A stretch of DNA of 64,000 nucleotides from the NCBI RefSeq assembly GCF_004791165.1, contig NZ_SRUZ01000007.1:124001-188000 (forward strand). The letters run 5' to 3'. Shown here in pieces: positions 41,835 to 50,745 of the stretch; the first letter of the stretch is position 1; each line of letters starts with the position of its first letter. The position numbers were made by a program, and so were the translations under genes. The stretch comes from Mesorhizobium sp. M8A.F.Ca.ET.218.01.1.1. GTDB taxonomy: Bacteria; Pseudomonadota; Alphaproteobacteria; Rhizobiales; Rhizobiaceae. Under the pieces are notes generated by a model. It made no database searches. It was not told where the DNA came from and saw only the letters and a program-made list of their open reading frames with translations.

Positions 41835-43337
41835 ATGACCGTTGCGATCGAGATGGGACACACGACGGCGGGCGCTCCGGCGAAGCTCGATCTCGAGGAG
41901 CTGCTGGCGACCCGCCTGCTGGTGCAGGGCAATTCGGGCTCCGGCAAGTCGCATCTGTTGCGGCGCCTGCTCGAACAGAGCGCGCCCTGGGTGCAGCAGA
42001 CCATCATCGATCCGGAAGGTGACTTCGTCTCGCTGGGCGAGCGTTACGGCCATCTGGTGATCGATGCCGAGGAGCACACCGAGCGCGGCCTGCAGGCAGC
42101 CGGCGAGCGGGCGCGCATCCACCGTGTTTCAACCGTGCTCAACCTCGAAGGGCTCGACGCCGAGAACCAGATGCGACGCGCCGCTGCCTTCCTTGGCGGG
42201 CTGTTCGAGGTCGCGCGCGACCATTGGTACCCGATGCTGGTGGTGGTCGACGAGGCGCAGCTGTTCGCGCCGGCGGTGGCCGGCGAGGTTTCCGACGAAG
42301 CGCGAAAACTCTCGCTCGGCGCCATGACCAATCTGATGTGCCGTGGCCGCAAGCGCGGGCTTGCCGGCATCATCGCCACGCAGCGGCTGGCCAAGCTCGC
42401 CAAGAACGTCGCGGCGGAAGCCTCCAACTTCCTCATGGGCCGCACCTTCCTCGATATCGACATGGCGCGCGCCGCCGATCTGCTCGGCATGGAGCGGCGG
42501 CAAGCGGAGGCCTTTCGCGACCTGGAGCGCGGACAGTTCATGGCGCTGGGGCCGGCGCTGTCGCGCCGCCCGCTTGGCCTGCGCATCGGTCCGACCGACA
42601 CCAGCCCGCGCAACGGCACGCCCAGGCTGATGGCGATGCCGGAATCCGCTCTCGAGGACGCCCGCGCGATCATCCTGGCCGCCCCGCCGCCCGAGACGAT
42701 GCGCGCGCCGCGCCGGGTGGCGTCGCCGGATCTGCTGGAGCAGCTGATGGCGGCGAAATCGGCGCCGCGCGACATTCGGCCCGAACCGGCCGAGCCCGCG
42801 CCCAGCGCCGAGGATCTGGCCGAACGGCGCGAGCGGATGGACCGCATCCTGCGCGCCATCCTGGCCGAACCCGATGCGGGATTTCGCGTCATCGGCGTCC
42901 TCTACCAGGAATTCGTCGTGCGCTGCCGCATCGAGGGACTGGCTTCGGTCATACCCGATCTCCAGGAATTTCGCCGCATGCTGACACGCGCCCGTGCCGG
43001 GGTGGGGTCCGACATGGCCGAGGATGACGCGTGGCGGGATGTTTCGGTGCGCGCCTCACTGCTGCCAGAGGACATGCAGGGCGTGTTCATGATGATCGCG
43101 CGCGCGGCGAAGGAGGGCTGGCCGTGCCCGAGCGATGGCGCGATCGCCCGCGCCTATGGGTCGCACTCCATGCGCCGGGCCCGGCGGCTGCTGACCTATA
43201 TCGAGGAGCAGGGCCTCATCGTCTGCCAGCTCGACGGCACGGGAAAGCGCACGGTGACGCTGGTCGAACTCGCCTGGGCCACCGCGCCGGGCGACCCCAA
43301 CGCCGAGGCGGCGGAGCAGGGCAGCCTGGCGCTGTGA
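41835..43337 (+). CDS. HerA-like ATP-binding protein (DUF87/FtsK-HerA superfamily)
   Basis: ATPase of 500 residues. Walker A is QGNSGSGKSHLL near 32-43 and Walker B is MLVVVDEAQLF near 134. The sensor-like IIATQRLAKLAKNV and the LLGMERRQAEAFRDLERGQF block match the HerA/DUF87 group. A proline-rich linker (about 295-330) leads to a C-terminal region (about 335-500) with helix-turn-helix-like segments (CPSDGAIARAYGSHSMRRARRLL). NurA nuclease is not encoded nearby, so it is not the classic end-resection pair. Its role in DNA or membrane-linked processes is unknown. The sulfotransferase gene starts 7 bp after its stop. Confidence 0.82.
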   Translation: MTVAIEMGHTTAGAPAKLDLEELLATRLLVQGNSGSGKSHLLRRLLEQSAPWVQQTIIDPEGDFVSLGERYGHLVIDAEEHTERGLQAAGERARIHRVSTVLNLEGLDAENQMRRAAAFLGGLFEVARDHWYPMLVVVDEAQLFAPAVAGEVSDEARKLSLGAMTNLMCRGRKRGLAGIIATQRLAKLAKNVAAEASNFLMGRTFLDIDMARAADLLGMERRQAEAFRDLERGQFMALGPALSRRPLGLRIGPTDTSPRNGTPRLMAMPESALEDARAIILAAPPPETMRAPRRVASPDLLEQLMAAKSAPRDIRPEPAEPAPSAEDLAERRERMDRILRAILAEPDAGFRVIGVLYQEFVVRCRIEGLASVIPDLQEFRRMLTRARAGVGSDMAEDDAWRDVSVRASLLPEDMQGVFMMIARAAKEGWPCPSDGAIARAYGSHSMRRARRLLTYIEEQGLIVCQLDGTGKRTVTLVELAWATAPGDPNAEAAEQGSLAL

Positions 43338-43343
43338 GGGCCG

Positions 43344-44159
43344 ATGACTAGCCCAGGTCCCGGTGGATCGCGGACGCAGGCCGGCGGCACTGGCGCCCGG
43401 ATCCGCATCATGGGGACGCCGAAATCGGGCACGAATCTCGCAAAACATCTGGTCGAGGCCTATCTCGGCGTGCCCGTCGTCTTTGACCAGGGTTTTTGGA
43501 AGCATGGGATCTTTCCGGCCCTGATGAACGGGCGCGCGCTGCAATATGGCGACTTGCCCATCATTGTCATGAGCAAGGACCCGATCACTCAGCTCCTGTC
43601 CTGGTTCCGTTTCACCAGGCACAACAGCATTTTGAGGCCGGCCAAACATTTCGGTTCGTTCCTGAACCAGCCTTTCGAAATCAGGCAGGATTTCACGCGG
43701 CCGCAGATGGAATACAGGTTCCGCGCACCCGCCGACTACTGGAACCAGTTCTACTTTGCTATGGAGGCGCTGCGCCGCACCGGCACGCCCGTGCATTTCG
43801 TATGCTATGAGCAACTCGTCGCGACCCCGGCCCTTTGCCTGAGTTCCATTTCCCGTTTCCTCGATCTGTCCACGCCGTTCGAAGCCAGCACCGACGTGAC
43901 AATTCCACGCCACGCGCTTGTCTCGAGCAATGACATCGACCGGTCCGGGGACCCGGCCGCCAACGAGAGCCTGTTTGACCCCTCGCGGGCGGATCTGGCA
44001 GCCGCGTTGGCCAGGATCGGCTGGCGCAATGCGCACAGAATCCTGCGCGACATCGACGACGACGTGCTTGAGGCAACGGGCCGGGCCGGATTTCGCATGA
44101 CCTGCAGGCAGGCGATCGGTCCCGCGGCGATATTGAGGTCGTTCATCGGCTTCTGGTGA
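43344..44159 (+). CDS. PAPS-dependent sulfotransferase-like protein
   Basis: Protein of 271 residues with the sulfotransferase fold. The 5'-phosphosulfate loop is IRIMGTPKSGTNLAKHLVEAY near 21-41 (read TPKSGTN), and the 3'-phosphate site is IIVMSKDPITQLLSWFRF near 74-90. There is a later YWNQFYFAME block. No membrane segment. It could sulfate a glycan, lipid or small molecule, as related enzymes do for rhizobial surface polysaccharides and Nod factors, but it is not NodH by context. It is co-transcribed with the HerA-like ATPase gene. Confidence 0.8.
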   Translation: MTSPGPGGSRTQAGGTGARIRIMGTPKSGTNLAKHLVEAYLGVPVVFDQGFWKHGIFPALMNGRALQYGDLPIIVMSKDPITQLLSWFRFTRHNSILRPAKHFGSFLNQPFEIRQDFTRPQMEYRFRAPADYWNQFYFAMEALRRTGTPVHFVCYEQLVATPALCLSSISRFLDLSTPFEASTDVTIPRHALVSSNDIDRSGDPAANESLFDPSRADLAAALARIGWRNAHRILRDIDDDVLEATGRAGFRMTCRQAIGPAAILRSFIGFW

Positions 44160-44530
44160 GGCCTGCGTGCGCAACGACGCCGCCCTTACTGGACGGTGAT
44201 AACACCGTCGACCGCTCGCCATTCCGATGGGGTGATGAGCCGGTGGTGGGCGATGTGGACGGAGTGAAGCGGTCCCTCCAAGCGCTCGGGGTGGCGCGCG
44301 GCCGCGACGCAGCACGCGTCATGGACGGTCGGATACTCGATCTGCAGGAGGCCCCATGCGTGGTCGCAATGAACTCCTAGATATCGAGGATAAACTTGGC
44401 TATCGGGCCGCCGGGCGCCACCATCGGGCAGTTGGAAGGCAGCTGCACTTCTTTCGATATTGTTCGGGCGCCAGGCCATAGTTCCAGCGATCAGTTGGTT
44501 GCCGTCAAGACGCCGGCGCCTCGGACAAGC
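44160..44530. other. Interval with no well-supported gene
   Basis: A 97-codon minus-strand frame (44186-44479) reads like protein in its centre (HAWGLLQIEYPTVHDACCVA), but I recognise no family, start signals are poor, and an opposite-strand frame is equally long. It may be a decayed gene or chance. Confidence 0.4.
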
Positions 44531-45415
44531 TCAGCCGGTGAATGCCTTGAACTTGTCCTTGGAGGTCAGCAACACATCGCCCTTGAACGAAATCGAGAAA
44601 TCGCCCAGCTGGTACTGGCCTTGGTCGTTCTTGAGCAGGACGTCGCCAGTCACCTTGTTGGGGCCACCCTCGATGCCTTTGACTATCCTGGCGACGTAGC
44701 GCAGATTGCTCTTGGCAAAGAGCATATCGTTCCTGGCCAGTTGCTGCGCGAGAAGCTGGCGTTTCGAGTCGTCGCCGATGCCTTGCAGGCGCTTTTCAAT
44801 GGCCTCGGGGGTGACACTCGCCAAGGCGCTGTTCAAAGCTGGCAAGGCCTTCTGCAGGCTGAACAGGGCATCGGAAGTCATCCTGCCGGCATCACCGTAG
44901 GTCAGGCTCTGGTTGCTGATCGCCTTGTTGGCCTGCGCCTGCGGGCTGCGGTCGGCAGCGGCCTCCATCTCGTCCTGGACGGCCCACATATAGTCATGTT
45001 CTCCCATCGCCATCACCGTTTCCGGTGTCTCGCCCGTGGGGATGAAGTTGCGCGCAACGGTGGAATCTTCGTGTCGGCGGTCTGCCTCGACCATCGAGCC
45101 GATGAAGCGTGTATACTCCGCTTGGAGTTCGTCAAAGTTGGCTTCGCCCGCGCGCAAATAACGGTCTTGTGCCGTCGTGGTGGACGTTGCACTGATGGGT
45201 GAAGACGCCTGCGCCTCAGCGGCCTGGCGAAAGCTGCCGAACGGATCGTATTCGGCGTCGTCCTCATCAGCTGTTGCACCCGGACGAATGACAGGAGGCT
45301 CGGTCCGCAGCGCCGTGCCTGCTTTCGCGAACGCGGGCTGGTTGGCGCCTGCAAAGCCGCTCTTGGCCGACATCAGCTTCTGTATCGTAACGGTGAAATC
45401 CGGCATGATCCGCAT
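44531..45415 (-). CDS. Uncharacterised helical protein
   Basis: Protein of 294 residues that I do not recognise. The first 85 residues are Ala/Ser/Thr/Pro-rich and look disordered. The rest is helical and charged, with WAVQDEMEAAADRSPQAQANK near 140 and KRLQGIGDDSKRQLLAQQLARND near 205, ending in a short beta-rich tail (GQYQLGDFSISFKGDVLLTSKDKFKAF). No signal peptide, membrane helix or cysteine. Starts at 45415 or, less one helix turn, at 45406. Base composition here and upstream is slightly lower in GC than the neighbourhood. It stands alone between the sulfotransferase and sugar-transport genes. Confidence 0.65.
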   Translation of the reverse strand: MRIMPDFTVTIQKLMSAKSGFAGANQPAFAKAGTALRTEPPVIRPGATADEDDAEYDPFGSFRQAAEAQASSPISATSTTTAQDRYLRAGEANFDELQAEYTRFIGSMVEADRRHEDSTVARNFIPTGETPETVMAMGEHDYMWAVQDEMEAAADRSPQAQANKAISNQSLTYGDAGRMTSDALFSLQKALPALNSALASVTPEAIEKRLQGIGDDSKRQLLAQQLARNDMLFAKSNLRYVARIVKGIEGGPNKVTGDVLLKNDQGQYQLGDFSISFKGDVLLTSKDKFKAFTG

Positions 45416-45684
45416 CGAGCAAGCTCTCGGGTTTCACATGCCTTGTGCATGCGATTCACAGAATGAAGCATAGGCGGTTAATCAATGGTTCAAAGTGAAC
45501 GCTGGCCGAAAACAAATAGTGGTATCCAATGGCATCACGCCAATACACTTCAACAAGTACTAATATAGTTGGCAAAAATACGGAAGCGGCGAGTTTCTCA
45601 AAATCGATCCCTTCGCCGCTTATCTCTTGTGCGCAGGCACTGGATTGCTTGATGATCCAAAACGGTGGCCTTCGCGGGATCCTT

Positions 45685-46665
45685 TCACCGCTCCTCGACG
45701 ATCCGCAAATAGGCCGCCGTGACGAACAGCACGATCAACCCGAACAAGATCCTTCTCGCGCCCTCCGGCATCTGCAGGATGGTCAAGAGCGTCGTCAGCA
45801 CGGTGAGGATCAGCGCGCCGATGATGGTGCCGGTGTAGCCGCCGCGGCCGCCGAAGATGGAGGTGCCGCCGATGACGGCCGCCGCCACCGAAGGCAGCAC
45901 CAGCGGTTCGGCGAGCGACAGCGACGGCGCCTTGATCAGGCCGATATAGAGCAGGCCGGTGATGCCGGCGAGCATGCTTGAGGTGACGTAGAGCGCCGTT
46001 ATGACCTGCCAGTATTGCACGCCCGACAGACGCGTCGCGCGCTCATTGTCGCCGACGGCGTAGAGCAGGCGGCCGAAGCCGGTGCGGGCGAGCGTGAAGA
46101 CGATGAGCGCCGCCAGCGGCACGAAGAGCAGCAGCGCGTTGGGAAAGCCGTAGGTGACGCCGGTGCCGAGCCAGGCGAGGAAGTCGGGGATCTTGGCGCC
46201 CGACGCGATCACCGTGCGCTGATAGACCTGCAGACAGCCGGTGCCGATCAGGCTGGTGCCCAGCGTCATGATCAGCGGGTGGACGCGGAAGACACCGACG
46301 CCGATGCCGTTGACGAGGCCGATCAGCACCGCCGGCATCATCGCCAGCAGGAACGCCACCGCCGGGTCCTGGCTGACGATCTGCGTCGCCATGATGAAGG
46401 CGCTCATCGTCGCCACCGTGCCGACCGACAGGTCGATGCCGCCGGTCAACATGGTCATGGTCTGGCAGCCGGCAAGGATCGCCAGCGGAATGGCGAATTT
46501 GATGGTGTTGGCGATCCAGCGCTCGTTGACGATGCCGGGACGCAGGATCTGCAGGATCACCACCAGTATGACGAGCAGGATGATCAGCGGCACCAGCGGC
46601 CGGTCGGCCATGAAGCGCTTCAGGCGGCGGCCGAGGGGGACGGGGGTTATCGCTGATGTGCTCAT
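45685..46665 (-). CDS. Sugar ABC transporter permease (RbsC/YjfF type), second copy
   Basis: Inner-membrane permease of 326 residues, family BPD_transp_2, with about nine helices and the conserved GGIDLSVGTVATMSAF block near 110. It is the last gene of the importer set and is separated from the first permease gene by a 182-bp palindromic element. Two non-identical RbsC-type permeases in the order binding protein, ATPase, permease, permease resemble the E. coli YtfQ-YtfR-YtfT-YjfF galactofuranose importer, in which the two permeases probably form a heterodimer. Confidence 0.9.
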   Translation of the reverse strand: MSTSAITPVPLGRRLKRFMADRPLVPLIILLVILVVILQILRPGIVNERWIANTIKFAIPLAILAGCQTMTMLTGGIDLSVGTVATMSAFIMATQIVSQDPAVAFLLAMMPAVLIGLVNGIGVGVFRVHPLIMTLGTSLIGTGCLQVYQRTVIASGAKIPDFLAWLGTGVTYGFPNALLLFVPLAALIVFTLARTGFGRLLYAVGDNERATRLSGVQYWQVITALYVTSSMLAGITGLLYIGLIKAPSLSLAEPLVLPSVAAAVIGGTSIFGGRGGYTGTIIGALILTVLTTLLTILQMPEGARRILFGLIVLFVTAAYLRIVEER

Positions 46666-46692
46666 GGGGTGGGTCCGATGTTCTGGGAGGGT

Positions 46693-46874
46693 AGCGCTCT
46701 ACGGCGCCCCCCTCTGTCCTGCCGGACATCTCCCCCACAAGGGGGGAGATTGGCCGCTTTGGCGCCCCACTCTTTTCTGCAACGTTGAAGATTGGCGAAA
46801 GCCGCAACAACAGCCAATCTCCCCACAAGTGGGGGAGATGGCCGGCAGGCCAGAGGGGGGCGCCGTAGAGCGCT
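46693..46874. repeat. Palindromic intergenic element (MITE-like), near-perfect full copy
   Basis: About 60-bp arms form a nearly perfect inverted repeat: the left begins AGCGCTCTACGGCGCC and the right ends GGCGCCGTAGAGCGCT, each arm enclosing its own ATCTCCCCC/GGGGGAGAT hairpin and the CTGCCGGAC/GGCCGGCAG block. It separates the two permease genes inside what should be one transcript, so it will form a strong RNA structure and may reduce distal expression. Confidence 0.9.
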
Positions 46875-46897
46875 ACGCTCTATATTTCTCTCTCCCA

Positions 46898-47869
46898 TCA
46901 TTGCCGCCCCCGCATCGTGATAAACGCGCCGAACATCACCACGGCGACCATGATCAGGCCTTCGATGATGGCGGTGACGTTGGGGTCGATGGCGAGCAGC
47001 GTCAGGTCCGTGCGCACCAGGCGCAGCACGAAGACGGCGACGATGGGGCCGAGCAGGCCGCCCTTGCCGCCGCCGAGCGCGACGCCGCCCAGCACCACGG
47101 CGGCGACGCTGGCGAGCAGATAGGGGCCGGGAATGGGAGCGCCGATGCCGGTGCTCATGGTCAGCGCCAGCCCGCCCATGGCCGCGAACAGCCCGGACAG
47201 CGCGTAGGCGATGATGCGCGTGCGGGCGACAGGCACGCCGCTGCGGAACGCCGCCAGCTCGCTCGAGCCGATGGCGTAGATGGAAAGGCCGAGGCGCGAG
47301 CGCCTGAGCGGGACCCAGATGACGCAGAGGCAGACGATCAGCACCAGCAGCGCCTTGGGCAGCCAGGCGTCGATGGCGTCGGGCAGGCCCGGTATCGGCA
47401 CGGTGCCCGAGATCATCGCCTTCAGCCATTCTGCCGCGGCGCCGCCCGGCGCGCCGAGCACCAGCAGGGCCGCCCCTTGCAGCACGAACAGCATGGCGAG
47501 CGTAACGACGATGTCGGGCACGCGGGTGACGACGATGAGCAGGCCGTTGAGGGCGCCCAGCACAAAACCCATGGCGAGCACGAAGGGCACCACGAACAGC
47601 GCGTATTCCTCGCTGGCGCCCGCCATCATCGAGGCGGCGGTGACGCTGGTCAGTGCCATCATGGCGGCGACCGAGAGGTCGATGCCGCCGGCGATGACGA
47701 CGACGGTCTGGGCCGCGACGGCAAAGGCGTAAGGCAGTACCGCCCGCGCCAGCGAGCCGAAATCGCCGCTGCCATAACCGGGCTGGATCAGTTTTGTGAC
47801 GATGAACAGAACGATGAGCAGGGCGAACAGGCCTGACACCCAGCCCTGGCGGCGCAGGAAATGGTTCAT
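46898..47869 (-). CDS. Sugar ABC transporter permease (RbsC/YtfT type), first copy
   Basis: Inner-membrane permease of 323 residues, family BPD_transp_2, with about nine helices and the signature GGIDLSVAAMMALTSV near 65 and APGGAAAEWLKAM near 135. It overlaps the ATPase gene by four bases, so expression is coupled. It should pair with the second permease to form the importer channel. Confidence 0.9.
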   Translation of the reverse strand: MNHFLRRQGWVSGLFALLIVLFIVTKLIQPGYGSGDFGSLARAVLPYAFAVAAQTVVVIAGGIDLSVAAMMALTSVTAASMMAGASEEYALFVVPFVLAMGFVLGALNGLLIVVTRVPDIVVTLAMLFVLQGAALLVLGAPGGAAAEWLKAMISGTVPIPGLPDAIDAWLPKALLVLIVCLCVIWVPLRRSRLGLSIYAIGSSELAAFRSGVPVARTRIIAYALSGLFAAMGGLALTMSTGIGAPIPGPYLLASVAAVVLGGVALGGGKGGLLGPIVAVFVLRLVRTDLTLLAIDPNVTAIIEGLIMVAVVMFGAFITMRGRQ

Positions 47870-49407
47870 GGCGTCGTCCCCGAAGACGGGGACTGGGGAT
47901 CGGCCAATATGCCGATATCGGCCTTGGCGCCGCGCGGCAGGCCGTAGGCGGCCCGCATCAGCGCCGATTCGTCCGCTTCCTCGACCCGAAAGATGTCAAC
48001 GAGACGGCCGCCGAAGATGACGATGACGCGGTCGCAGACGCGCTGCACCTCCTCGAGTTCCGAGGTGTAGAACAGCACCGACTTGCCGTGGCCGGCGAGT
48101 TCGCGCAGCAATTTATAGATCTCCTGCTTGGTGCCGACATCGATGCCGCGTGTCGGATCGAAGCACAGGATGGTGCGGGCGTCCGCCGCGATCCAGCGCG
48201 CGATGGTCACCTTCTGCTGGTTGCCGCCGGACAGGCGCTGCACCTCGCCCTGGGCGCGGGTGTCGATCTGCAGGCGCTGGATGGCGCTCTGCACCGTGGC
48301 GCGCTCCTTACGCATATGAATAGGCCCCCAGTTGCGCAGGGCGGCGCTGAAAGGGAGTGCAATGTTCTCACGCACCGAGCGCTGCATGGCGAGCGCCTCG
48401 GAACGGTCGCCGGGCACATAGGCGATCCCCGATCGGATGGCGTCGATCGGATGTGAGAATTTTACTGCCTGGCCGTCGACCTCGATCGTGCCGCCGGATG
48501 GCCGGATCGAGCCGGCAAGGGCGGCGAACAGCTCGTCCTGGCCCTGGCCTTCGAGCGCGACGACGCCGGCCACTTCGCCATCGGCGAGATCGAAGGAGAC
48601 ATCGCTGAGCTTGATGCCGACGCGCAGGTTTTTCACGGTGATGCGCGGTCGGGCAGGGGCGGATGCCGCCTTCTCGCTGACGCTTCGGGCGGCGACCTTG
48701 GCCTTTTCGATGCGGGTGCCCAGCATCAGCTCGACGATCTCTTCCTCGACGCCCGGCACGATGTCGACGACGCCGACGGTCTCGCCGTCGCGCAGCACGG
48801 TGGCGCGGTCGCAAAGGGCTGCGATTTCGACGAAGCGATGGGAGATGAAGATCACCGCGCGGCCGGCGTCACCCTGGCGGCGGACCACTTCCAGCACCTT
48901 TTCGGCAAGGTTGGCGGGCAGCGCCGCGGTCATCTCGTCGAGCAGCAGCACGTCGGGTTCAACGGCGAGCGCCCGGGCCAGATCAAGCACCCGCAGCACG
49001 GCCAATGGAATGTCGCGCGCGCTGTCGCGCAGGTCGAGGTCGGCGATGCCGAGTTCGCGCACCCAGGCGCGGAACGGCTCGACCGGCGTTCCGGTGAGCC
49101 GCAGATTGGACAGCACGTCGAGATCGGGGATCAGCGACGGCTCCTGGTAGACCGGCAACAGCCCGGCGCGGCGCGCGGCCGCCGGCGAGCGTATGTCGCG
49201 CGCCTCGCCACGGATCAGGATGCGCCCGGCATTGGCCGAAATCGCGCCGGTCAGGATCTTCACCAGCGTCGACTTGCCGGCGCCGTTGGCCCCCATCAAC
49301 GCATGCACCTCGCCCGGCAGGACGGACAGCGACGCATTGCGCAGGGCGGCGACCGCGCCGTAGTTCTTGGCGACGCCCGTGGCGTCGAGGAGGGGGCTGG
49401 TGGTCAA
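47866..49407 (-). CDS. Sugar ABC transporter ATP-binding protein (RbsA/YtfR type)
   Basis: Tandem ATPase of 513 residues. Domain 1 has Walker A GANGAGKSTLVKIL near 40, Walker B LLLDEMTAAL, and its switch region ISHRFVEIA. Domain 2 (about 255-500) has a degenerate Walker A (GVVALEGQGQDELFAAL) and signature LSGGNQQKVTIARW. This asymmetric layout is standard for ribose/galactose-type importers. It hydrolyses ATP to drive sugar uptake. Start ATG 49407. Confidence 0.92.
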   Translation of the reverse strand: MTTSPLLDATGVAKNYGAVAALRNASLSVLPGEVHALMGANGAGKSTLVKILTGAISANAGRILIRGEARDIRSPAAARRAGLLPVYQEPSLIPDLDVLSNLRLTGTPVEPFRAWVRELGIADLDLRDSARDIPLAVLRVLDLARALAVEPDVLLLDEMTAALPANLAEKVLEVVRRQGDAGRAVIFISHRFVEIAALCDRATVLRDGETVGVVDIVPGVEEEIVELMLGTRIEKAKVAARSVSEKAASAPARPRITVKNLRVGIKLSDVSFDLADGEVAGVVALEGQGQDELFAALAGSIRPSGGTIEVDGQAVKFSHPIDAIRSGIAYVPGDRSEALAMQRSVRENIALPFSAALRNWGPIHMRKERATVQSAIQRLQIDTRAQGEVQRLSGGNQQKVTIARWIAADARTILCFDPTRGIDVGTKQEIYKLLRELAGHGKSVLFYTSELEEVQRVCDRVIVIFGGRLVDIFRVEEADESALMRAAYGLPRGAKADIGILADPQSPSSGTTP

Positions 49408-49450
49408 ATTGATTGGGTCTCTATTTATGAGGTCGAATAATTAGAAATGT

Positions 49451-49594
49451 CGGCGCCGCCCCTCACCTGCCTGCCGGCATCCTCTCCCCGTATAGAGACG
49501 GGGAGAGGGGGGCTTGTCGCCGGCATTGCGGCCAGCTTCTCTCTCCCCGTTTACGGGGAGAGATGTCCGGCAGGACAGTGAGGGGCAGCGCCGA
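49451..49594. repeat. Palindromic intergenic element, second family variant
   Basis: Inverted arms beginning CGGCGCCGCCCCTCACCTGC and ending ACAGTGAGGGGCAGCGCCG, with internal CTCTCCCCGTAT..ACGGGGAGAG hairpins on each side. It lies between the binding-protein and ATPase genes of the sugar importer. The variant also occurs at 54111-54288 and in part at 60241-60310. Confidence 0.85.
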
Positions 49595-49621
49595 CGGATG
49601 GTCCGTTGGCAAACCTCAGCC

Positions 49622-50656
49622 TTACTCCCCCGGCCCCTTGCAGGCCACGATCTGCTCCTTGGTGTAGGTCGTCCAGTCCGGGATCGAGATCGAGACCGGC
49701 CATTCGGGGCTCAGCGACGGGTCGGCGGCCGCCTTCAGCTTGGCCTTGCCTTCGTCGGTGGCGTTGTCCCAGAGCTGCGGGTCGACCAGCACGGTCTGCT
49801 GGGCCGGCTTCTTGCCGTCGAGGATCTGCAGGGCCAGCGTCACGCCGGCACCGCCGATCGAGCCGGGGTTGGTGACGGCGGCACCGACGAGGCCCTTGAC
49901 CGAGCTCAACTGGCCGACGAAGCCGGCATTGTCGGCGCCGACGACCGGCACCAGCGGCGCCTGCGATTCGACCAGCGCGTCGACGATGACGTTGTCGATG
50001 CCGGAGGTCCAGATGCCGTTGATTGGCGTGCCGGTGGCGAGGAACGACAGCATCTGCTGCTTGGCCTGGTCCTGCTGCCAGCCGGTGAAGACTTCCTGCG
50101 CGACCTTCACGTCGGGGAATTCGGCCAGCGCCTTCTTGAAGCCTTTGTCGCGATCCGAGTCGGCCGAGGCGCCGGCGGCACCGCGCATGTAGAACACCTC
50201 GCCCTTGCCGCCCATCTGGCCGAACAGCCATTTGGCGCCGAGATAGGCATACTGCTCCTGGTTGTTGGAAATGATGTAGGCCGATGGCTCGGTGACCGCC
50301 TGGTCGACGGCGACGACGACGATGCCGGCCTTGGTGGCTTCTTCAAGACCCGCCTTGATGCCGGCCGGATCGGCGGGGTTGACGACGATGGCGTCGACCT
50401 TGGCGCTGATCAGGTTGCGGATGTCTTCCAGCTGGCCGGCGGCATCGGTGTTGCGGTGGGCGATGTTGAGCTTGGTCACTTCGCCCGAGGCGAGCGCCTG
50501 CGCCTTCATGGCGCACACCATCTCCTCGCGCCAGCCATTGCCCTGCACGGTGTTGGAGATGCCGATCGTGTACTTGCCAGCCGCCGACGAGATGCCCACC
50601 GAGGCGAGCAGGGCGGCGCTGGCAAGCAGCGGAACCATGGTCAGATATGTCTTCAT
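49622..50656 (-). CDS. Sugar ABC transporter substrate-binding protein (periplasmic, RbsB-like)
   Basis: Periplasmic receptor of 344 residues. A Sec signal covers residues 1-26 (YLTMVPLLASAALLASVGISSAAG). The mature chain has the type I periplasmic-binding fold with IGISNTVQGNGWREEMVCAM, the KVDAIVVNPADPAGI hinge region and AAGASADSDRDKGFKKALAEF ligand loop. ATG 50656 was preferred over 50674 because a GGAGGA ribosome site sits about 8 bases upstream. The ligand is unknown; the enzyme context suggests a hexose, hexuronate or sugar alcohol. Confidence 0.9.
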   Translation of the reverse strand: MKTYLTMVPLLASAALLASVGISSAAGKYTIGISNTVQGNGWREEMVCAMKAQALASGEVTKLNIAHRNTDAAGQLEDIRNLISAKVDAIVVNPADPAGIKAGLEEATKAGIVVVAVDQAVTEPSAYIISNNQEQYAYLGAKWLFGQMGGKGEVFYMRGAAGASADSDRDKGFKKALAEFPDVKVAQEVFTGWQQDQAKQQMLSFLATGTPINGIWTSGIDNVIVDALVESQAPLVPVVGADNAGFVGQLSSVKGLVGAAVTNPGSIGGAGVTLALQILDGKKPAQQTVLVDPQLWDNATDEGKAKLKAAADPSLSPEWPVSISIPDWTTYTKEQIVACKGPGE

Positions 50657-50745
50657 TTCAGTCTTCCTCCACATTGTTTTTCAGTTCAGTTCCAACCCGT
50701 TAAGCCGTGCCACTCACAAACGGAGTCAAGTGGCTCGCCTTGCCG

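Noticed and set aside
43344..44159. Sulfotransferase considered as NodH
   Set aside because: It has the general PAPS motifs only. No nod genes or nod box are present and the neighbour is a HerA-like ATPase.
44186..44479. 97-codon minus-strand frame after the sulfotransferase gene
   Set aside because: Some protein-like composition, but the opposite strand is open as well and no start signal or family was found.
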